A stretch of DNA of 64,000 nt from assembly GCF_014648255.1 (NCBI RefSeq), contig NZ_BMQT01000002.1:434001-498000 (forward strand), read 5' to 3'. Each line of letters opens with the position of its first letter. Positions within the stretch are counted from its first letter, which is position 1. The stretch comes from Nocardioides albus (lineage in GTDB: Bacteria > Actinomycetota > Actinomycetes > Propionibacteriales > Nocardioidaceae). Below, piece by piece: positions 9,033 through 18,076 of this stretch. Made by a program: the position numbers and the translations under genes. Below the pieces are notes generated by a model. It had not been told where the DNA came from. It was given only the letters and a program-made list of their open reading frames with translations, and ran no database searches.

Positions 9033-10364
9033 ATGGCGGGACCTGACATCGAGAACAGCGAAGGCAAGACCCCGATCAGAGCCGCGCTGGCCAGCTTCAT
9101 GGGCAGCGCCGTGGAGTACTATGACTTCTTCATCTTCGGCTCCGCCGCCGCCCTGATCTTTCCGCACGTCTTCTTCCCGAGCGCCGGTGATGCCGCGCTG
9201 GTGATGTCGTTCGCGACCTTCGCGTTCGCCTACGTCGCCCGGCCGGTCGGTGCGGTCTTCGTCGGTCACTTCGGCGACCGGATCGGCCGCCGCAAGGTGC
9301 TGATGTTCACCCTCCTGCTGATGGGTGGCGGCACGTTCCTGATCGGCTGTCTGCCGACCTTCGACCAGGTCGGCTGGATCGCACCTGGGCTGCTGGTGTT
9401 CTGCCGGCTGCTGCAGGGCCTCTCTGCCGCCGGCGAGCAGGCAGGTGCCAGCTCGCTCACGCTCGAGCACGCGCCGGACGACAAGCGCTCCTTCTACACC
9501 TCCTGGACCCTGACCGGCACCCAGGGCGGCCAGATCCTGGCCGCGCTCATCTTCATCCCGGTGGTCGCGCTGCCCGACGACATCAAGTACAGCATCGGCT
9601 GGCGGATCCCGTTCTGGCTCTCCGCGATCGTGGTGCTAGTGGCCTTCTTCATCCGCGCCCGCCTCAACGAGACGCCCGAGTTCGAGGAGGCCAAGGCCAA
9701 CAACGAGGTTGCCAAGCTGCCCCTCGCAGTGCTGCTGCGCGACCACTGGGTCGACGTGCTGCGGGTCGTCTGCTGCGCCTTCATCGCGGCCGTCTCCACG
9801 GTGTTCGGCAACCTCGCCATCGCCTATGGAGTCGAGATCGGCATGGTCGAGTCGATCACGCTGTGGCTGGTGGTGGCCGCCAACGTCGTCGCGCTGTTCA
9901 CCCAGCCGCTGTTCGGCCGGCTCGCCGACCGGATCGGGCGCAAGCCCGTCTTCATCTACGGGGCCGTGTCCAGCGCGGTGATGATGCCCTTCTACCTGCT
10001 CTCGATGAGCCAGAGCAACGAGCTGCTCGTCTTCGCGCTCGCGATCCTCACCTTCTCCTTCGGATACGCGGCTGCCAACGCGGTCTGGCCCTCGTTCTAT
10101 GGCGAGATGTTCTCGACCCCGGTGCGCTTCTCCGGCGTCGCGATCGGCACCCAGATCGGCTTCCTGCTGGCCGGGTTCACACCGTCGATCGTTACCGCTC
10201 TGGGCGGCGTGAAGGAGGGCGGCTGGGTCGTCACCGCGGGCTACACCGCAGTGGTCTGCCTCGTCGCGACGGTCGCTGCGCTGACCGCACGCGAGACCAA
10301 GGACGTACGCACCGCCGACCTCGGGATGCGGCCGGCTGCGACACCGCAGGGCGCGACGGTCTGA
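9033..10364 (+). CDS. MFS transporter of the MHS type, probable shikimate/quinate uptake
   Basis: The 443-residue protein has about 12 transmembrane helices and the metabolite:H+ symporter hallmarks: the opening ASFMGSAVEYYDFFIFGSAA, loop motif GHFGDRIGRRKVLM and a second copy GRLADRIGRKPVFI. MHS members such as ShiA carry shikimate, dicarboxylates or betaine. It lies 72 bp after the shikimate dehydrogenase gene on the same strand, behind a good AGGAGG site, and is the obvious candidate importer for that pathway. The exact substrate is inferred from position only. Confidence 0.9.
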   Translation: MAGPDIENSEGKTPIRAALASFMGSAVEYYDFFIFGSAAALIFPHVFFPSAGDAALVMSFATFAFAYVARPVGAVFVGHFGDRIGRRKVLMFTLLLMGGGTFLIGCLPTFDQVGWIAPGLLVFCRLLQGLSAAGEQAGASSLTLEHAPDDKRSFYTSWTLTGTQGGQILAALIFIPVVALPDDIKYSIGWRIPFWLSAIVVLVAFFIRARLNETPEFEEAKANNEVAKLPLAVLLRDHWVDVLRVVCCAFIAAVSTVFGNLAIAYGVEIGMVESITLWLVVAANVVALFTQPLFGRLADRIGRKPVFIYGAVSSAVMMPFYLLSMSQSNELLVFALAILTFSFGYAAANAVWPSFYGEMFSTPVRFSGVAIGTQIGFLLAGFTPSIVTALGGVKEGGWVVTAGYTAVVCLVATVAALTARETKDVRTADLGMRPAATPQGATV

Positions 10365-10381
10365 CGCCTGGCGGCCCCGCC

Positions 10382-10500
10382 GGTCGAGCCGCCGGAGCCG
10401 CTAGGCGGAGGCGTGTCGAGACCAACACGGTCCCATCGGCGCTCGATGGGGCTGTGTTGGTCGACACGCTCGGCCGCAGGCGGCCTCGCGGCTCGACCAG
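10382..10500. repeat. Long imperfect hairpin between convergent genes, carrying a dispersed 49-bp repeat
   Basis: The gap between the transporter and the sigma-factor gene folds on itself: ggtcgagccgc pairs with gcggctcgacc, and gtgtcgagaccaacac with gtgttggtcgacac. It can act as a bidirectional terminator. Its left half (10382-10430) recurs as an exact 49-bp reverse complement at 50890-50938, so it is also a dispersed REP-like repeat of this genome. Confidence 0.75.
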
Positions 10501-10505
10501 CGGTG

Positions 10506-11447
10506 TCAGAGCCCGCGGCGGTGGCGGTTGCGGCGGCGTACGACATCCTTCAGGTCCGCCACCGGGCCGAGGTGGCCGAGCTTCTCGGGGTTGGTGACCG
10601 AGCGGATCCGCTGGACCTGTCCGTCGAGCACGTCGAGGGTCCAGGTGCCGAGGATGGCGCCGTCGGCGTCGCGCAGGATGGCGCCGGGCTCGCCGTTGAG
10701 CTCGCGTTCCTCCAGGCGGGCACCGATGGCGAGCAGCGGCGGCACCGCGGCCACCAGGATGCGTGCCGCCTTCTCCGCGCCGAACCGGCCACCGGAGCCG
10801 CCGGCCACGCCACCACCGTCGTTGACGGTCTCCACGTCAGCTGCCAACAGCTCCCGGAGCCGGTCGATGTCGCCGTCGCGAAGCGCCTCGAAGAACCGGC
10901 TGGAGAGCTCGACCCGTTTACGTCGATCGGCCTCGAACCGCGGCTTGCCCTCGTCCATGTGGCGGCGGGCGCGCGAGGCGAGCTGGCGGCAGGCAGCCTC
11001 GGAGCGGTCGACCGCGGCGGCGATGTCGGCGAAACCGAAGTGAAAGACCTCGCGCAGTACGAAGACTGCCCGCTCCAGCGGGCTGAGCCGCTCGAGGAGC
11101 AGCAGCGCGGCCATCGACACGGAGTCGGCCAGCTCGGTCGCGCGCTCCGGGCTGGCGTAGAGATCCGCGTGCTCGTCGACCCGGGTGTCGGTCGGCAGAG
11201 GCTCGGGGAACCACGGCCCGACGTACGCCTCTCGTCGGACCCGTGCCGAGCGCAGCACGTCCAGGGATATCCGAGTGACCACCGTGGACAGGTACGCCTT
11301 GAGCGAGTCGGGCTCGGTCGAGGTCCCCGCCATCCGCAGCCAGGTCTCCTGCACCGCGTCCTCGGCCTCGCTCACGCTGCCCAGGATCCGGTAGGCGATC
11401 GAGAACAGCAGCGGTCGCAGCTCCTCGAACTCGGCTTCAGGTGTCAT
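10506..11447 (-). CDS. sigJ: ECF sigma factor of the ECF41 (SigJ-like) group with SnoaL-like C-terminus
   Basis: The 313-residue protein has sigma region 2 (about 5-75) and region 4 (about 105-160) of an extracytoplasmic-function sigma factor, then a SnoaL/NTF2-like extension of about 130 residues. The extension has the DGGG element (VNDGGG) characteristic of ECF41, where it regulates sigma activity in place of an anti-sigma factor. I chose the ATG at 11447 because an AGGAGG lies 8 bases upstream; an in-frame ATG at 11468 has no such site. ECF41 genes usually sit beside an oxidoreductase, epimerase or carboxymuconolactone decarboxylase; here an oxidoreductase-DoxX operon is nearby and carries a matching promoter. 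Confidence 0.93.
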   Translation of the reverse strand: MTPEAEFEELRPLLFSIAYRILGSVSEAEDAVQETWLRMAGTSTEPDSLKAYLSTVVTRISLDVLRSARVRREAYVGPWFPEPLPTDTRVDEHADLYASPERATELADSVSMAALLLLERLSPLERAVFVLREVFHFGFADIAAAVDRSEAACRQLASRARRHMDEGKPRFEADRRKRVELSSRFFEALRDGDIDRLRELLAADVETVNDGGGVAGGSGGRFGAEKAARILVAAVPPLLAIGARLEERELNGEPGAILRDADGAILGTWTLDVLDGQVQRIRSVTNPEKLGHLGPVADLKDVVRRRNRHRRGL

Positions 11448-11480
11448 GAATGATCCTCCTCGATCCATCTTGCCCTCTAG

Positions 11481-11507
11481 GACGAGACAGCGCGCGGGAC
11501 CGTGACA
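11481..11507 (-). promoter_or_regulatory. ECF41-type promoter of the sigJ gene
   Basis: On the minus strand the sequence is TGTCACG, 16 bp, CGTC, matching the known ECF41 consensus (TGTCACA at -35, CGTC at -10, 16-bp spacer) at all but one base. It lies 34 bp ahead of the sigJ ATG at 11447. It implies positive autoregulation. Confidence 0.7.
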
Positions 11508-11544
11508 TCGAGGCCTCGCCAGGCTGTCTCACTAGGCTGCTGCC

Positions 11545-12456
11545 GTGGGACACCTCATCGCGGCCGGTCCGCGCCATTCGCTCGGCTTGCGCGAGGACGG
11601 CACGGTCCTCGCCACGGGCACCGGCGCGACGGGGGAGGGGCGCGTCGATGGCTGGACTGATGTCGTCGAGGTGGCGGCCGGCAACGTGCACACCGCTTCG
11701 AACACCGGACGGTCCCACAGCGTCGGGCTCCGATCCGACGGCACCGTGGTGGCGGCGGGCTGGAACAACGACGGCCAGTGCGATGTGGGCGGCTGGCGCG
11801 AGGTGACCGCTGTGGCCGCAGGCTGGCGGCGCACCCTGGGGCTGCGAGCCGACGGAACGGTGGTCGCCGTGGGGAGGCGAGCCGAGGGTGCCTGCGAGGT
11901 GAGCTCGTGGCGCGAGATCGTCGCGCTGGCCTGCGGCGACTGGCACTCGGTCGGCCTCAGGGCTGACGGAATCGCGACTGCGGTGGGTAACGATCGCCGG
12001 GGGCAGTGCGCTGTCGGTGGATGGGGTGACCTGGTCGCCGTGGCGGCCGGCTACCTTCACACGGTCGGCATGACCAGCGCCGGGCGCGTGCTCGCGGTCG
12101 GCGATCGCAGCGCCGGGGCGTGCGGCGTCGAGAGCTGGCGCGATGTCGTAGCGGTGGCCGCCGGGAGCTACCACACCGTCGCCGTCACCGCGGACGGCCG
12201 AGCTTCGGCCGTCGGTGGCAACGACGCCGGGCAGTGCGATGTCGCCGACTGGCGCGAGATCGTCGCGGTGGCCGCGGGATCTCGGCACACGCTCGGACTG
12301 CGGGCAGACGGGACCGTCGTCGCGGCCGGGAGCACCGAGCACGGTCAGTGCGACGTGGCCGGATGGCCGCCGATCCGGATGCCGGGCTTGAGGATCAGCC
12401 GACCCAGACGAAGGCCGCCAGACCGGCGTACGCGAGGTTCACGACGCCCCGGGTGA
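11545..12456 (+). CDS. RCC1-repeat beta-propeller protein
   Basis: The 303-residue protein starts at GTG and is built from about seven repeats of 36-38 residues with the pattern H-T-L-G-L-R-A-D-G-T-V-V-A-x-G...G-Q-C-D-V-x-x-W-R-x-I-V-A-V-A-A-G, the signature of RCC1/ATS1-type propellers. There is no signal peptide, so it is probably cytoplasmic. The last 40 or so residues after the final repeat are basic and overlap the 3' end of the convergent DoxX gene by 62 bp; the fold probably ends near residue 265. Bacterial RCC1-like proteins have no established function. It lies between the sigma-factor gene and the sigma's probable target operon. Confidence 0.8.
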   Translation: MGHLIAAGPRHSLGLREDGTVLATGTGATGEGRVDGWTDVVEVAAGNVHTASNTGRSHSVGLRSDGTVVAAGWNNDGQCDVGGWREVTAVAAGWRRTLGLRADGTVVAVGRRAEGACEVSSWREIVALACGDWHSVGLRADGIATAVGNDRRGQCAVGGWGDLVAVAAGYLHTVGMTSAGRVLAVGDRSAGACGVESWRDVVAVAAGSYHTVAVTADGRASAVGGNDAGQCDVADWREIVAVAAGSRHTLGLRADGTVVAAGSTEHGQCDVAGWPPIRMPGLRISRPRRRPPDRRTRGSRRPG

Positions 12457-12757
12457 TGACGCCGCCGGTGGTGGCGCTCGCCCGCGTCGCACCGGAGGTG
12501 TGGCGGAGGTCGTCGAGGTGGACGACGGTGTAGGCGAGAAACATCAGCACAGCGACCCCGGCGGCCCACGCGCGGGTGGCCGGCACCAGCAGACCGATCG
12601 CGATCGCGACCTCGGCCACCCCGGAGGCGTAAACCGTCGCGCGCTTGGCCGGCCACCACTCGGGGACCAGCGGTTCGACCTTGGCCGGGGTGACCAGGTG
12701 AGCCACCCCGACGACGACCAGCAGCGCGGCCAGCAGCCAGGCAACGACCGTACTCAC
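12395..12757 (-). CDS. DoxX-family small membrane protein
   Basis: The 120-residue protein has four predicted transmembrane helices (MSTVVAWLLAALLVVVGVAH..., GVAEVAIAIGLLV, AWAAGVAVLMFLAYTVVHL, LAYAGLAAFVWVG), the size and layout of DoxX-like proteins. These are poorly characterised and often pair with oxidoreductases. Its start overlaps the stop of the FAD oxidoreductase gene by 4 bp, so they form an operon that carries an ECF41-type promoter. It may serve as a membrane or quinone-side partner of that enzyme, which is inference. Confidence 0.82.
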   Translation of the reverse strand: MSTVVAWLLAALLVVVGVAHLVTPAKVEPLVPEWWPAKRATVYASGVAEVAIAIGLLVPATRAWAAGVAVLMFLAYTVVHLDDLRHTSGATRASATTGGVITRGVVNLAYAGLAAFVWVG

Positions 12758-13959
12758 AGACTCGGCTCCTCCAACGCCGTGCGCGCTGCCGCCTGAACCC
12801 GTGCGCTGCGGGAACGATCATTGAAGCCGAACGCGGATCCCGGGCGACGAGCCTCCATCGACAGTGCCCAGACCGTGCTGCGGCAGACCAGCTCCTTGAT
12901 CTTCGCTGCCGGCACGCCACGGACACGGCCCGCGACCGCAGTGTCGTCGCGACGGGAGAGGTTCACCAGGCCCAGACCCCGGCCGATACTGATGCACTGG
13001 CCGACGAAGCCGATGCCGACCGGCTTCGGGGTCGCACCGGCGAGCCGAGCGAGCACCGTCTCCCCGGCCAGCGGCCCGAGCTGGTTGGCGGCCTGGCAAC
13101 TCATCCGGTACGCCACTCCCGACGGTGCCGCGGCATCCCCGGTCGCGATGATCCGGTCGTCGTCGACGCTGGTGAGGGTCTCGTCGGTGACCAGTCGGCC
13201 GAGCTCGTCGGTGGACAGCCCGCTCGCGCGCGCCAGGTTCGGCGCAGTGAACCCGGCGGTCCAGATCGTGACCGAGCTGGGCAGCTCCCGGCCGTCGTCG
13301 AGGCGTACGCCGCCGTCGATGACCTCCGCCACCCGGGCGCCCTCGACGATGCCGACTCCGAGCCGTCGCAGGTCGCGCTCGGCCACCGCACGACCCTTCT
13401 CGTGCAGCCACGGCCCGAGTCTTTCTCCGCAGATCAGAGCGACGTTTCGGCCCGCCTCGGCGAGCTCGGAGGAGACCTCGATGCCGGTCGGGCCGCCGCC
13501 GACGACGACCACCGGGGCGTCGGACGCCGTCGTCTCCAGCGCGGCCTTCAGCCGAGTCGCCTCCTCGTAGGTCGAGACCCCGAAGGCGTGCTCCGCGGCG
13601 CCGGTCACCCGGGTGGTGCCTGCACTGCCGATGGCGTAGACGAGGTAGTCGTACGCCACCTCCTGCCCACTCCCGAGCGCGACGGTCCGCCCGGCCGCAT
13701 CGATGGTGGTCACCGTGTCGACCACCAGCCGCACGCGCGGGCTGAGCACGTCGGCGTAGGCCACGACGGCCTCCGAGGAGCCGACGAGCAGCTCGTGCAG
13801 CCGGATCCGCTCGACGAAGTGCTCGCGCGGATTGACCAGGGTGATCGCGATGTCCTCGCGCTTGGTGAGTCGGTTGGCGGCCATCACGCCGGCATATCCA
13901 CCGCCGACGACCACCACCTGCGGCTTGCTCGTCCGGTTTTCCTGCTTGTCGAGGTTCAT
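12754..13959 (-). CDS. FAD-dependent NAD(P)H oxidoreductase, NDH-2-like
   Basis: The 401-residue flavoprotein has an N-terminal FAD motif (VVVVGGGYAGVMAANRL), the second pyridine-nucleotide motif (VVVVGGGPTGIEVSSELAEAG) and the C-terminal FAD segment (IIATGDAA). It resembles type II NADH dehydrogenases and ferroptosis-suppressor-like oxidoreductases. It lacks a clear C-terminal membrane anchor, and the co-transcribed DoxX protein may supply one. The ATG is only 8 bases from the -10 element of an ECF41-type promoter, so the mRNA is probably leaderless. It is a likely target of the SigJ-like sigma factor 1.3 kb away. Confidence 0.9.
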   Translation of the reverse strand: MNLDKQENRTSKPQVVVVGGGYAGVMAANRLTKREDIAITLVNPREHFVERIRLHELLVGSSEAVVAYADVLSPRVRLVVDTVTTIDAAGRTVALGSGQEVAYDYLVYAIGSAGTTRVTGAAEHAFGVSTYEEATRLKAALETTASDAPVVVVGGGPTGIEVSSELAEAGRNVALICGERLGPWLHEKGRAVAERDLRRLGVGIVEGARVAEVIDGGVRLDDGRELPSSVTIWTAGFTAPNLARASGLSTDELGRLVTDETLTSVDDDRIIATGDAAAPSGVAYRMSCQAANQLGPLAGETVLARLAGATPKPVGIGFVGQCISIGRGLGLVNLSRRDDTAVAGRVRGVPAAKIKELVCRSTVWALSMEARRPGSAFGFNDRSRSARVQAAARTALEEPSL

Positions 13960-13967
13960 ACCGCTAG

Positions 13968-13994
13968 GACACCGGCGATCGCCGATCCGTGACA
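13968..13994 (-). promoter_or_regulatory. ECF41-type promoter of the oxidoreductase-DoxX operon
   Basis: On the minus strand the sequence is TGTCACG, 16 bp, TGTCCTA. The sigJ promoter reads TGTCACG, 16 bp, CGTCCTA, so the two share the -35, the spacer length and six of seven -10 region bases. The -10 ends 8 bases before the ATG at 13959, predicting a leaderless transcript. Confidence 0.65.
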
Positions 13995-14023
13995 GGTCGA
14001 AGCGAAACGAGCCTGGCGGTGGA

Positions 14024-14596
14024 TCAGGCCAGAGCGGCGACGGCGTCGGCCAGAGCGTCGACTGACCGGGCGCGCTCCGGAAGGCTGCCGTCGGGGTTCA
14101 GGCTGAGCTGGAAGCCCATGAAGGCGGCGTCGATGACGTGGGCTGCCCGTTCGGCGACGGCGGGATCCACTCCGGACTTGCCCAGGTGGGCGATGAGACC
14201 GTCCATCCACAGTGTGTTGGCCTCGCGGACCGCCGAGACGTACGGCTCCCTCCCGAAGAGACCGAGCGCGGCCGCCTCCACATAGATCCTGCTGCACCGG
14301 TCACCCTCCATCACCGCCCAGAGGTCGTAGACAGCGGAACGCAGGTCCGTGGAGGGTTCGAGCGCGGCGACTTCGGCGACCGACCGCTCGTTGGACGTGC
14401 GGAGCACGTCGGCGACCAGCTGGTCCTTGGTGCCGAAGTGGTAGAGCAGGACCCGGTTGCTGGTGCTCAGCTCGGCGGCGAGCGGGCGCAGGCTCAGGCC
14501 GATCAGTCCGTGCTCGTGGACGTAGTCGGTCGCCAGCTCTGCCCAGGCAGCACGGCGCTGCGGATCCTTGGCGGGCGCGGTACGCGCGGTCGTCAT
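14024..14596 (-). CDS. TetR-family regulator of the choline/betaine genes (BetI-like role)
   Basis: The 190-residue protein has a TetR helix-turn-helix (about residues 15-60: LSLRPLAAELSTSNRVLLYHFGTKDQLV) and a C-terminal ligand domain. I chose the ATG at 14596, because a longer in-frame extension to 14698 would translate through the operator repeats. It is divergent from betaine aldehyde dehydrogenase, 168 bp away. It differs from Escherichia coli BetI in detail, so the betaine/choline role rests on position and on the repeats between the genes. Confidence 0.85.
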   Translation of the reverse strand: MTTARTAPAKDPQRRAAWAELATDYVHEHGLIGLSLRPLAAELSTSNRVLLYHFGTKDQLVADVLRTSNERSVAEVAALEPSTDLRSAVYDLWAVMEGDRCSRIYVEAAALGLFGREPYVSAVREANTLWMDGLIAHLGKSGVDPAVAERAAHVIDAAFMGFQLSLNPDGSLPERARSVDALADAVAALA

Positions 14597-14600
14597 GCGG

Positions 14601-14670
14601 TGACTGTAACAACTGGCCACAGCCATTTGTATCAGCTGCAACAATTTTGTACCACTTGCAACAATTTTGT
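14601..14670. promoter_or_regulatory. Direct-repeat operator in the tetR-betB intergenic region
   Basis: Two exact 14-bp copies of TGCAACAATTTTGT lie at 14637-14650 and 14657-14670, 20 bp apart (two helical turns). A weaker ACAA...TTGT-like site (14607-14632) precedes them. The stretch is strikingly AT-rich for this genome. The spacing suits two regulator dimers on one DNA face. Confidence 0.65.
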
Positions 14671-14764
14671 TCCCCAAGCCCTTGACCTCGCCCTCCATGT
14701 CCGCGCAGGATCAACTGCAGTTCACCCGCGGTTGCCTGTTGAGCAACCCGACCTCGGAGGTTGC

Positions 14765-16267
14765 ATGAGCCAGATCTACATCGACGGGCGCTGGTTGCCC
14801 GCGCAGTCGGGCGACCAGCGGGAGATCCGCTGCCCCGCCGACGGCACGGTCGTCGGAACCGTTGCGGAGGCTGGAGCAGCGGACACCCGCGCCGCGATCG
14901 CCGCGGCGCGGAACGCCTTCGACAGCGGCGGGTGGCCGGCGACGCCGGCGCGGGAGCGGGGCGACCTGCTGCTGAGGGTCGCCGACCTGCTCGAGCGGGA
15001 CACCGCGATCATCGCCCGTGCCGAGTCGCTCGACACCGGGAAGCGGCTGGTCGAGAGCGAGTACGACGTGGCCGACGTGGTCTCGGTCTTCCGTCACTTC
15101 GGACACGTCGCCACCGAGGAAGCCGGCCGCGTGATCGACACCGGCGACCCGAGCGTGAAGAGCCGGATCGTGCACGAGCCGGTCGGCGTCTGTGGCCTGA
15201 TCACCCCGTGGAACTACCCGCTGCTCCAGGTGGCCTGGAAGGTCGCGCCGTGCCTGGCCGCGGGCAACACGTTCGTGCTCAAGCCCAGCGAGCTGACCCC
15301 GCACTCGGCGATCCATCTGATGAAGGTGCTCGACGAGGCCGGGCTCCCGGCGGGCGTCGCCAACCTGGTCCTCGGCGAGGGCCCGACCGCGGGCGCCCCG
15401 TTGTCCGAGGACCCGCGCATCGACCTGGTCTCCTTCACGGGCGGCCTGGCCACCGGGAAGCGCCTCATGGTGAACGCTGCGGACACGGTGAAGCGGATCG
15501 CGCTCGAGCTCGGCGGCAAGAACCCGAACATCGTCTTCGCCGACGCCGACCTCGAGACCGCGCTCGACTTCGCGCTCACCGCGGTGTTCCTGCACTCCGG
15601 TCAGGTCTGCTCCGCCGGTGCCCGCCTGATCATCCAGGACTCCATCAAGGAGAAGTTCGTCGACGAGCTCGTCGCCCGCGCCGAGCAGATCCGCCTCGGC
15701 GGACCGTTCGACGAGAACGCCGAGACCGGCCCGCTGACCAGCAGCGCCCACCGCGACAAGGTCGAGGCCTACGTCGCCAAGGGTCTGGCCGAGGGCGCGA
15801 CCCTCCGCACCGGTGGCAAGCGCCCCGACGACCCTGCGCTGGCCGACGGCTTCTACTACCTGCCGACCATCCTCGATGACTGCACCACCGAGATGAGCGT
15901 GACCCAGGACGAGTCCTTCGGACCGGTCCTCACCGTGGAGACCTTCACCGATGAGGACGACGCCGTCCGGATCGCCAACGACTCCATCTACGGTCTCGCC
16001 GGAGCGGTCTGGACCTCCGACGCCGGCCGCGCCGAGCGGGTCGCCGCCAGGCTCCGGATGGGCACGGTGTGGATCAACGACTACCACCCGTACGTCGCCC
16101 AGGCCGAGTGGGGCGGCTACAAGCAGTCCGGGATCGGCCGCGAGCTCGGCCAGGCCGGGCTGGAGGAATACCGCGAGACCAAGCACATCTGGCACAACAT
16201 CGACCCGAGCCCGCAGCACTGGTTCGCGCCCCGCGCCCAGGAGACCGGCACAGCGAAGGAGAACTGA
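14765..16267 (+). CDS. betB: Betaine aldehyde dehydrogenase
   Basis: The 500-residue enzyme oxidises betaine aldehyde to glycine betaine. It is a standard aldehyde dehydrogenase: NAD-binding and substrate domains with catalytic E248 ([18 protein letters not shown]) and C282 ([11 protein letters not shown]). I chose the ATG at 14765 ([10 protein letters not shown]) behind a CGGAGG site, although the frame is open farther upstream. The choline dehydrogenase gene begins 1 bp after its stop. Other aldehyde substrates are possible by sequence alone; the neighbours (BetA, BetT) make betaine aldehyde the best reading. Confidence 0.93.
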   Translation: MSQIYIDGRWLPAQSGDQREIRCPADGTVVGTVAEAGAADTRAAIAAARNAFDSGGWPATPARERGDLLLRVADLLERDTAIIARAESLDTGKRLVESEYDVADVVSVFRHFGHVATEEAGRVIDTGDPSVKSRIVHEPVGVCGLITPWNYPLLQVAWKVAPCLAAGNTFVLKPSELTPHSAIHLMKVLDEAGLPAGVANLVLGEGPTAGAPLSEDPRIDLVSFTGGLATGKRLMVNAADTVKRIALELGGKNPNIVFADADLETALDFALTAVFLHSGQVCSAGARLIIQDSIKEKFVDELVARAEQIRLGGPFDENAETGPLTSSAHRDKVEAYVAKGLAEGATLRTGGKRPDDPALADGFYYLPTILDDCTTEMSVTQDESFGPVLTVETFTDEDDAVRIANDSIYGLAGAVWTSDAGRAERVAARLRMGTVWINDYHPYVAQAEWGGYKQSGIGRELGQAGLEEYRETKHIWHNIDPSPQHWFAPRAQETGTAKEN

Positions 16268-16268
16268 G

Positions 16269-18005
16269 ATGACCGCGACGTACGACTACGTGATCGTCGG
16301 CGGCGGCTCGGCCGGCTCGGCCCTCGCCAACCGGCTCAGCGCAGACCCCGGGACGCAGGTGCTGGTGCTGGAGGCCGGTCACAGCGACTTCAAGATCGAC
16401 CCCTTCATCCACATGCCCGCGGCGCTGCCGTTCCCGATCGGCTCGAAGCTCTACGACTGGGGCTACGAGACCGACCCCGAGCCCCACCTGGGTGGCCGCA
16501 AGGTCTACCACGCCCGCGGCAAGGTGCTGGGCGGATCGAGCTCGATCAACGGGATGATCTTCCAGCGCGGCAACCCGATGGACTTCGAGCGTTGGGCGGC
16601 CGACCCGGGCATGGAGACCTGGGACTACCGCCACTGCTTGCCCTACTTCAAGCGCATGGAGAGCCGCTTCCTCGAGGACGGCACCTCCGGTGCCGACCAG
16701 TGGCGCGGAGGCTCCGGGCCGCTCCACCTGGAGCGCGGTCCCGCGACCAACCCGCTGTTCTCGGCGTTCTTCGAGGCCGCCCAAGAGGCCGGCTACCCGC
16801 TCACCGACGACGTCAACGGCTACCGTCAGGAGGGCTTCGCCCCCTTCGACCGCAACGTGAAGGACGGCCGCCGCTGGTCGGCCGCCAGGGCCTATCTGCA
16901 CCCGGTGATGAACCGTCCCAACCTCACCGTCGAGACGTTCGCGCACGCGACCAAGATCCGCTTCGACACCTCCGGCGACGTCCCGCGGGTGACCGGCGTG
17001 GACTACGTCCGGGGCGTCGGCCGGGCGCGCAAGGACCACTTCGTCCGCGCCAAGGAGATCATCTGCTGCGGCGGCGCGATCAACACCCCGCAGCTGCTCC
17101 AGCTCTCCGGCGTGGGAGAGGAGTCGCTGCTTCGCGAGCACGGGATCGATGTCGTCACGAACCTCCCCGGTGTGGGCGAGAACCTCCAGGACCATCTCGA
17201 GGTCTACATCCAGTACGCCTCCAAGCAGCCCGTCTCGATCGCCCCCGGCCTGGTGTGGCACCAGCGGCCCAAGATCGCCTGGCAGTGGCTCTTCCAGAAG
17301 AAGGGCCTGGGGGCGACCAACCACTTCGAGGGTGGCGGCTTCGCGCGGTCCAACGAGGACGTGGACTGGCCCAACCTGATGTTCCACTTCCTGCCGATCG
17401 CGATCCGCTACGACGGCTCGATGGCTCCTGGTCAAGAGAAGGGCCAGCACGGCTACCAGGTCCACATCGGCCCGATGTACGCCGACACCCGCGGCCACGT
17501 CCGGATCAAGTCCGACGACCCCTTCGAGCACCCCTCGATGCTGTTCAACTACCTCTCCACGCCCAACGACCGCCGCGAGTGGGTCGAGGCGGTGCGGGTG
17601 GCCCGCAACATCCTCAACCAGCCCGCCTTCGCCTCCTTCAACGCAGGAGAGATGTCGCCGGGCCCGTCGGTGGAGACCGACGAGGAGATCCTCGAGTGGG
17701 TCCGCAAGGACGCCGAGACCGCGCTGCACCCCTCGTGCACCGCGGCGATGGGCACCGGCGAGCTGGCGGTGACAGACCCGACCACGATGAAGGTGCACGG
17801 CACCGAGGGGCTGCGGGTCGTGGACGCGAGCGTCTTCCCCTATGTCACCAACGGCAACATCTACGCACCGGTGATGATGGTCGCGGAGAAGGCCGCCGAC
17901 CTGATCGCGGGCAACACTCCGCTGGCACCCTCCGACGTCCCCTACTACCGCCACCGTGACGACTCGCCGCTGTGGCCGGCAGGGGACCCGCGCAACCAGT
18001 CTTGA
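16269..18005 (+). CDS. betA: Choline dehydrogenase (GMC oxidoreductase)
   Basis: The 578-residue flavoprotein oxidises choline to betaine aldehyde. It has the FAD motif ([19 protein letters not shown]) at the N-terminus, GMC signature 1 ([18 protein letters not shown]), signature 2 ([16 protein letters not shown]), the catalytic His segment ([12 protein letters not shown]) and the C-terminal [19 protein letters not shown]. Length and motif order match BetA. It follows betB by one base and precedes the BCCT transporter gene by 71 bp. Confidence 0.94.
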   Translation: MTATYDYVIVGGGSAGSALANRLSADPGTQVLVLEAGHSDFKIDPFIHMPAALPFPIGSKLYDWGYETDPEPHLGGRKVYHARGKVLGGSSSINGMIFQRGNPMDFERWAADPGMETWDYRHCLPYFKRMESRFLEDGTSGADQWRGGSGPLHLERGPATNPLFSAFFEAAQEAGYPLTDDVNGYRQEGFAPFDRNVKDGRRWSAARAYLHPVMNRPNLTVETFAHATKIRFDTSGDVPRVTGVDYVRGVGRARKDHFVRAKEIICCGGAINTPQLLQLSGVGEESLLREHGIDVVTNLPGVGENLQDHLEVYIQYASKQPVSIAPGLVWHQRPKIAWQWLFQKKGLGATNHFEGGGFARSNEDVDWPNLMFHFLPIAIRYDGSMAPGQEKGQHGYQVHIGPMYADTRGHVRIKSDDPFEHPSMLFNYLSTPNDRREWVEAVRVARNILNQPAFASFNAGEMSPGPSVETDEEILEWVRKDAETALHPSCTAAMGTGELAVTDPTTMKVHGTEGLRVVDASVFPYVTNGNIYAPVMMVAEKAADLIAGNTPLAPSDVPYYRHRDDSPLWPAGDPRNQS

Positions 18006-18076
18006 GACCCAACCGTGACCCGAACCGGCGCCGGGTGGACTAGCCTGCCGGGCACCCCAACCGGAGGAGACAGCTC

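Noticed and set aside
14597..14698. N-terminal extension of the BetI-like regulator
   Set aside because: It would translate through the AT-rich operator repeats and has no ribosome site; the ATG at 14596 gives a standard TetR start.
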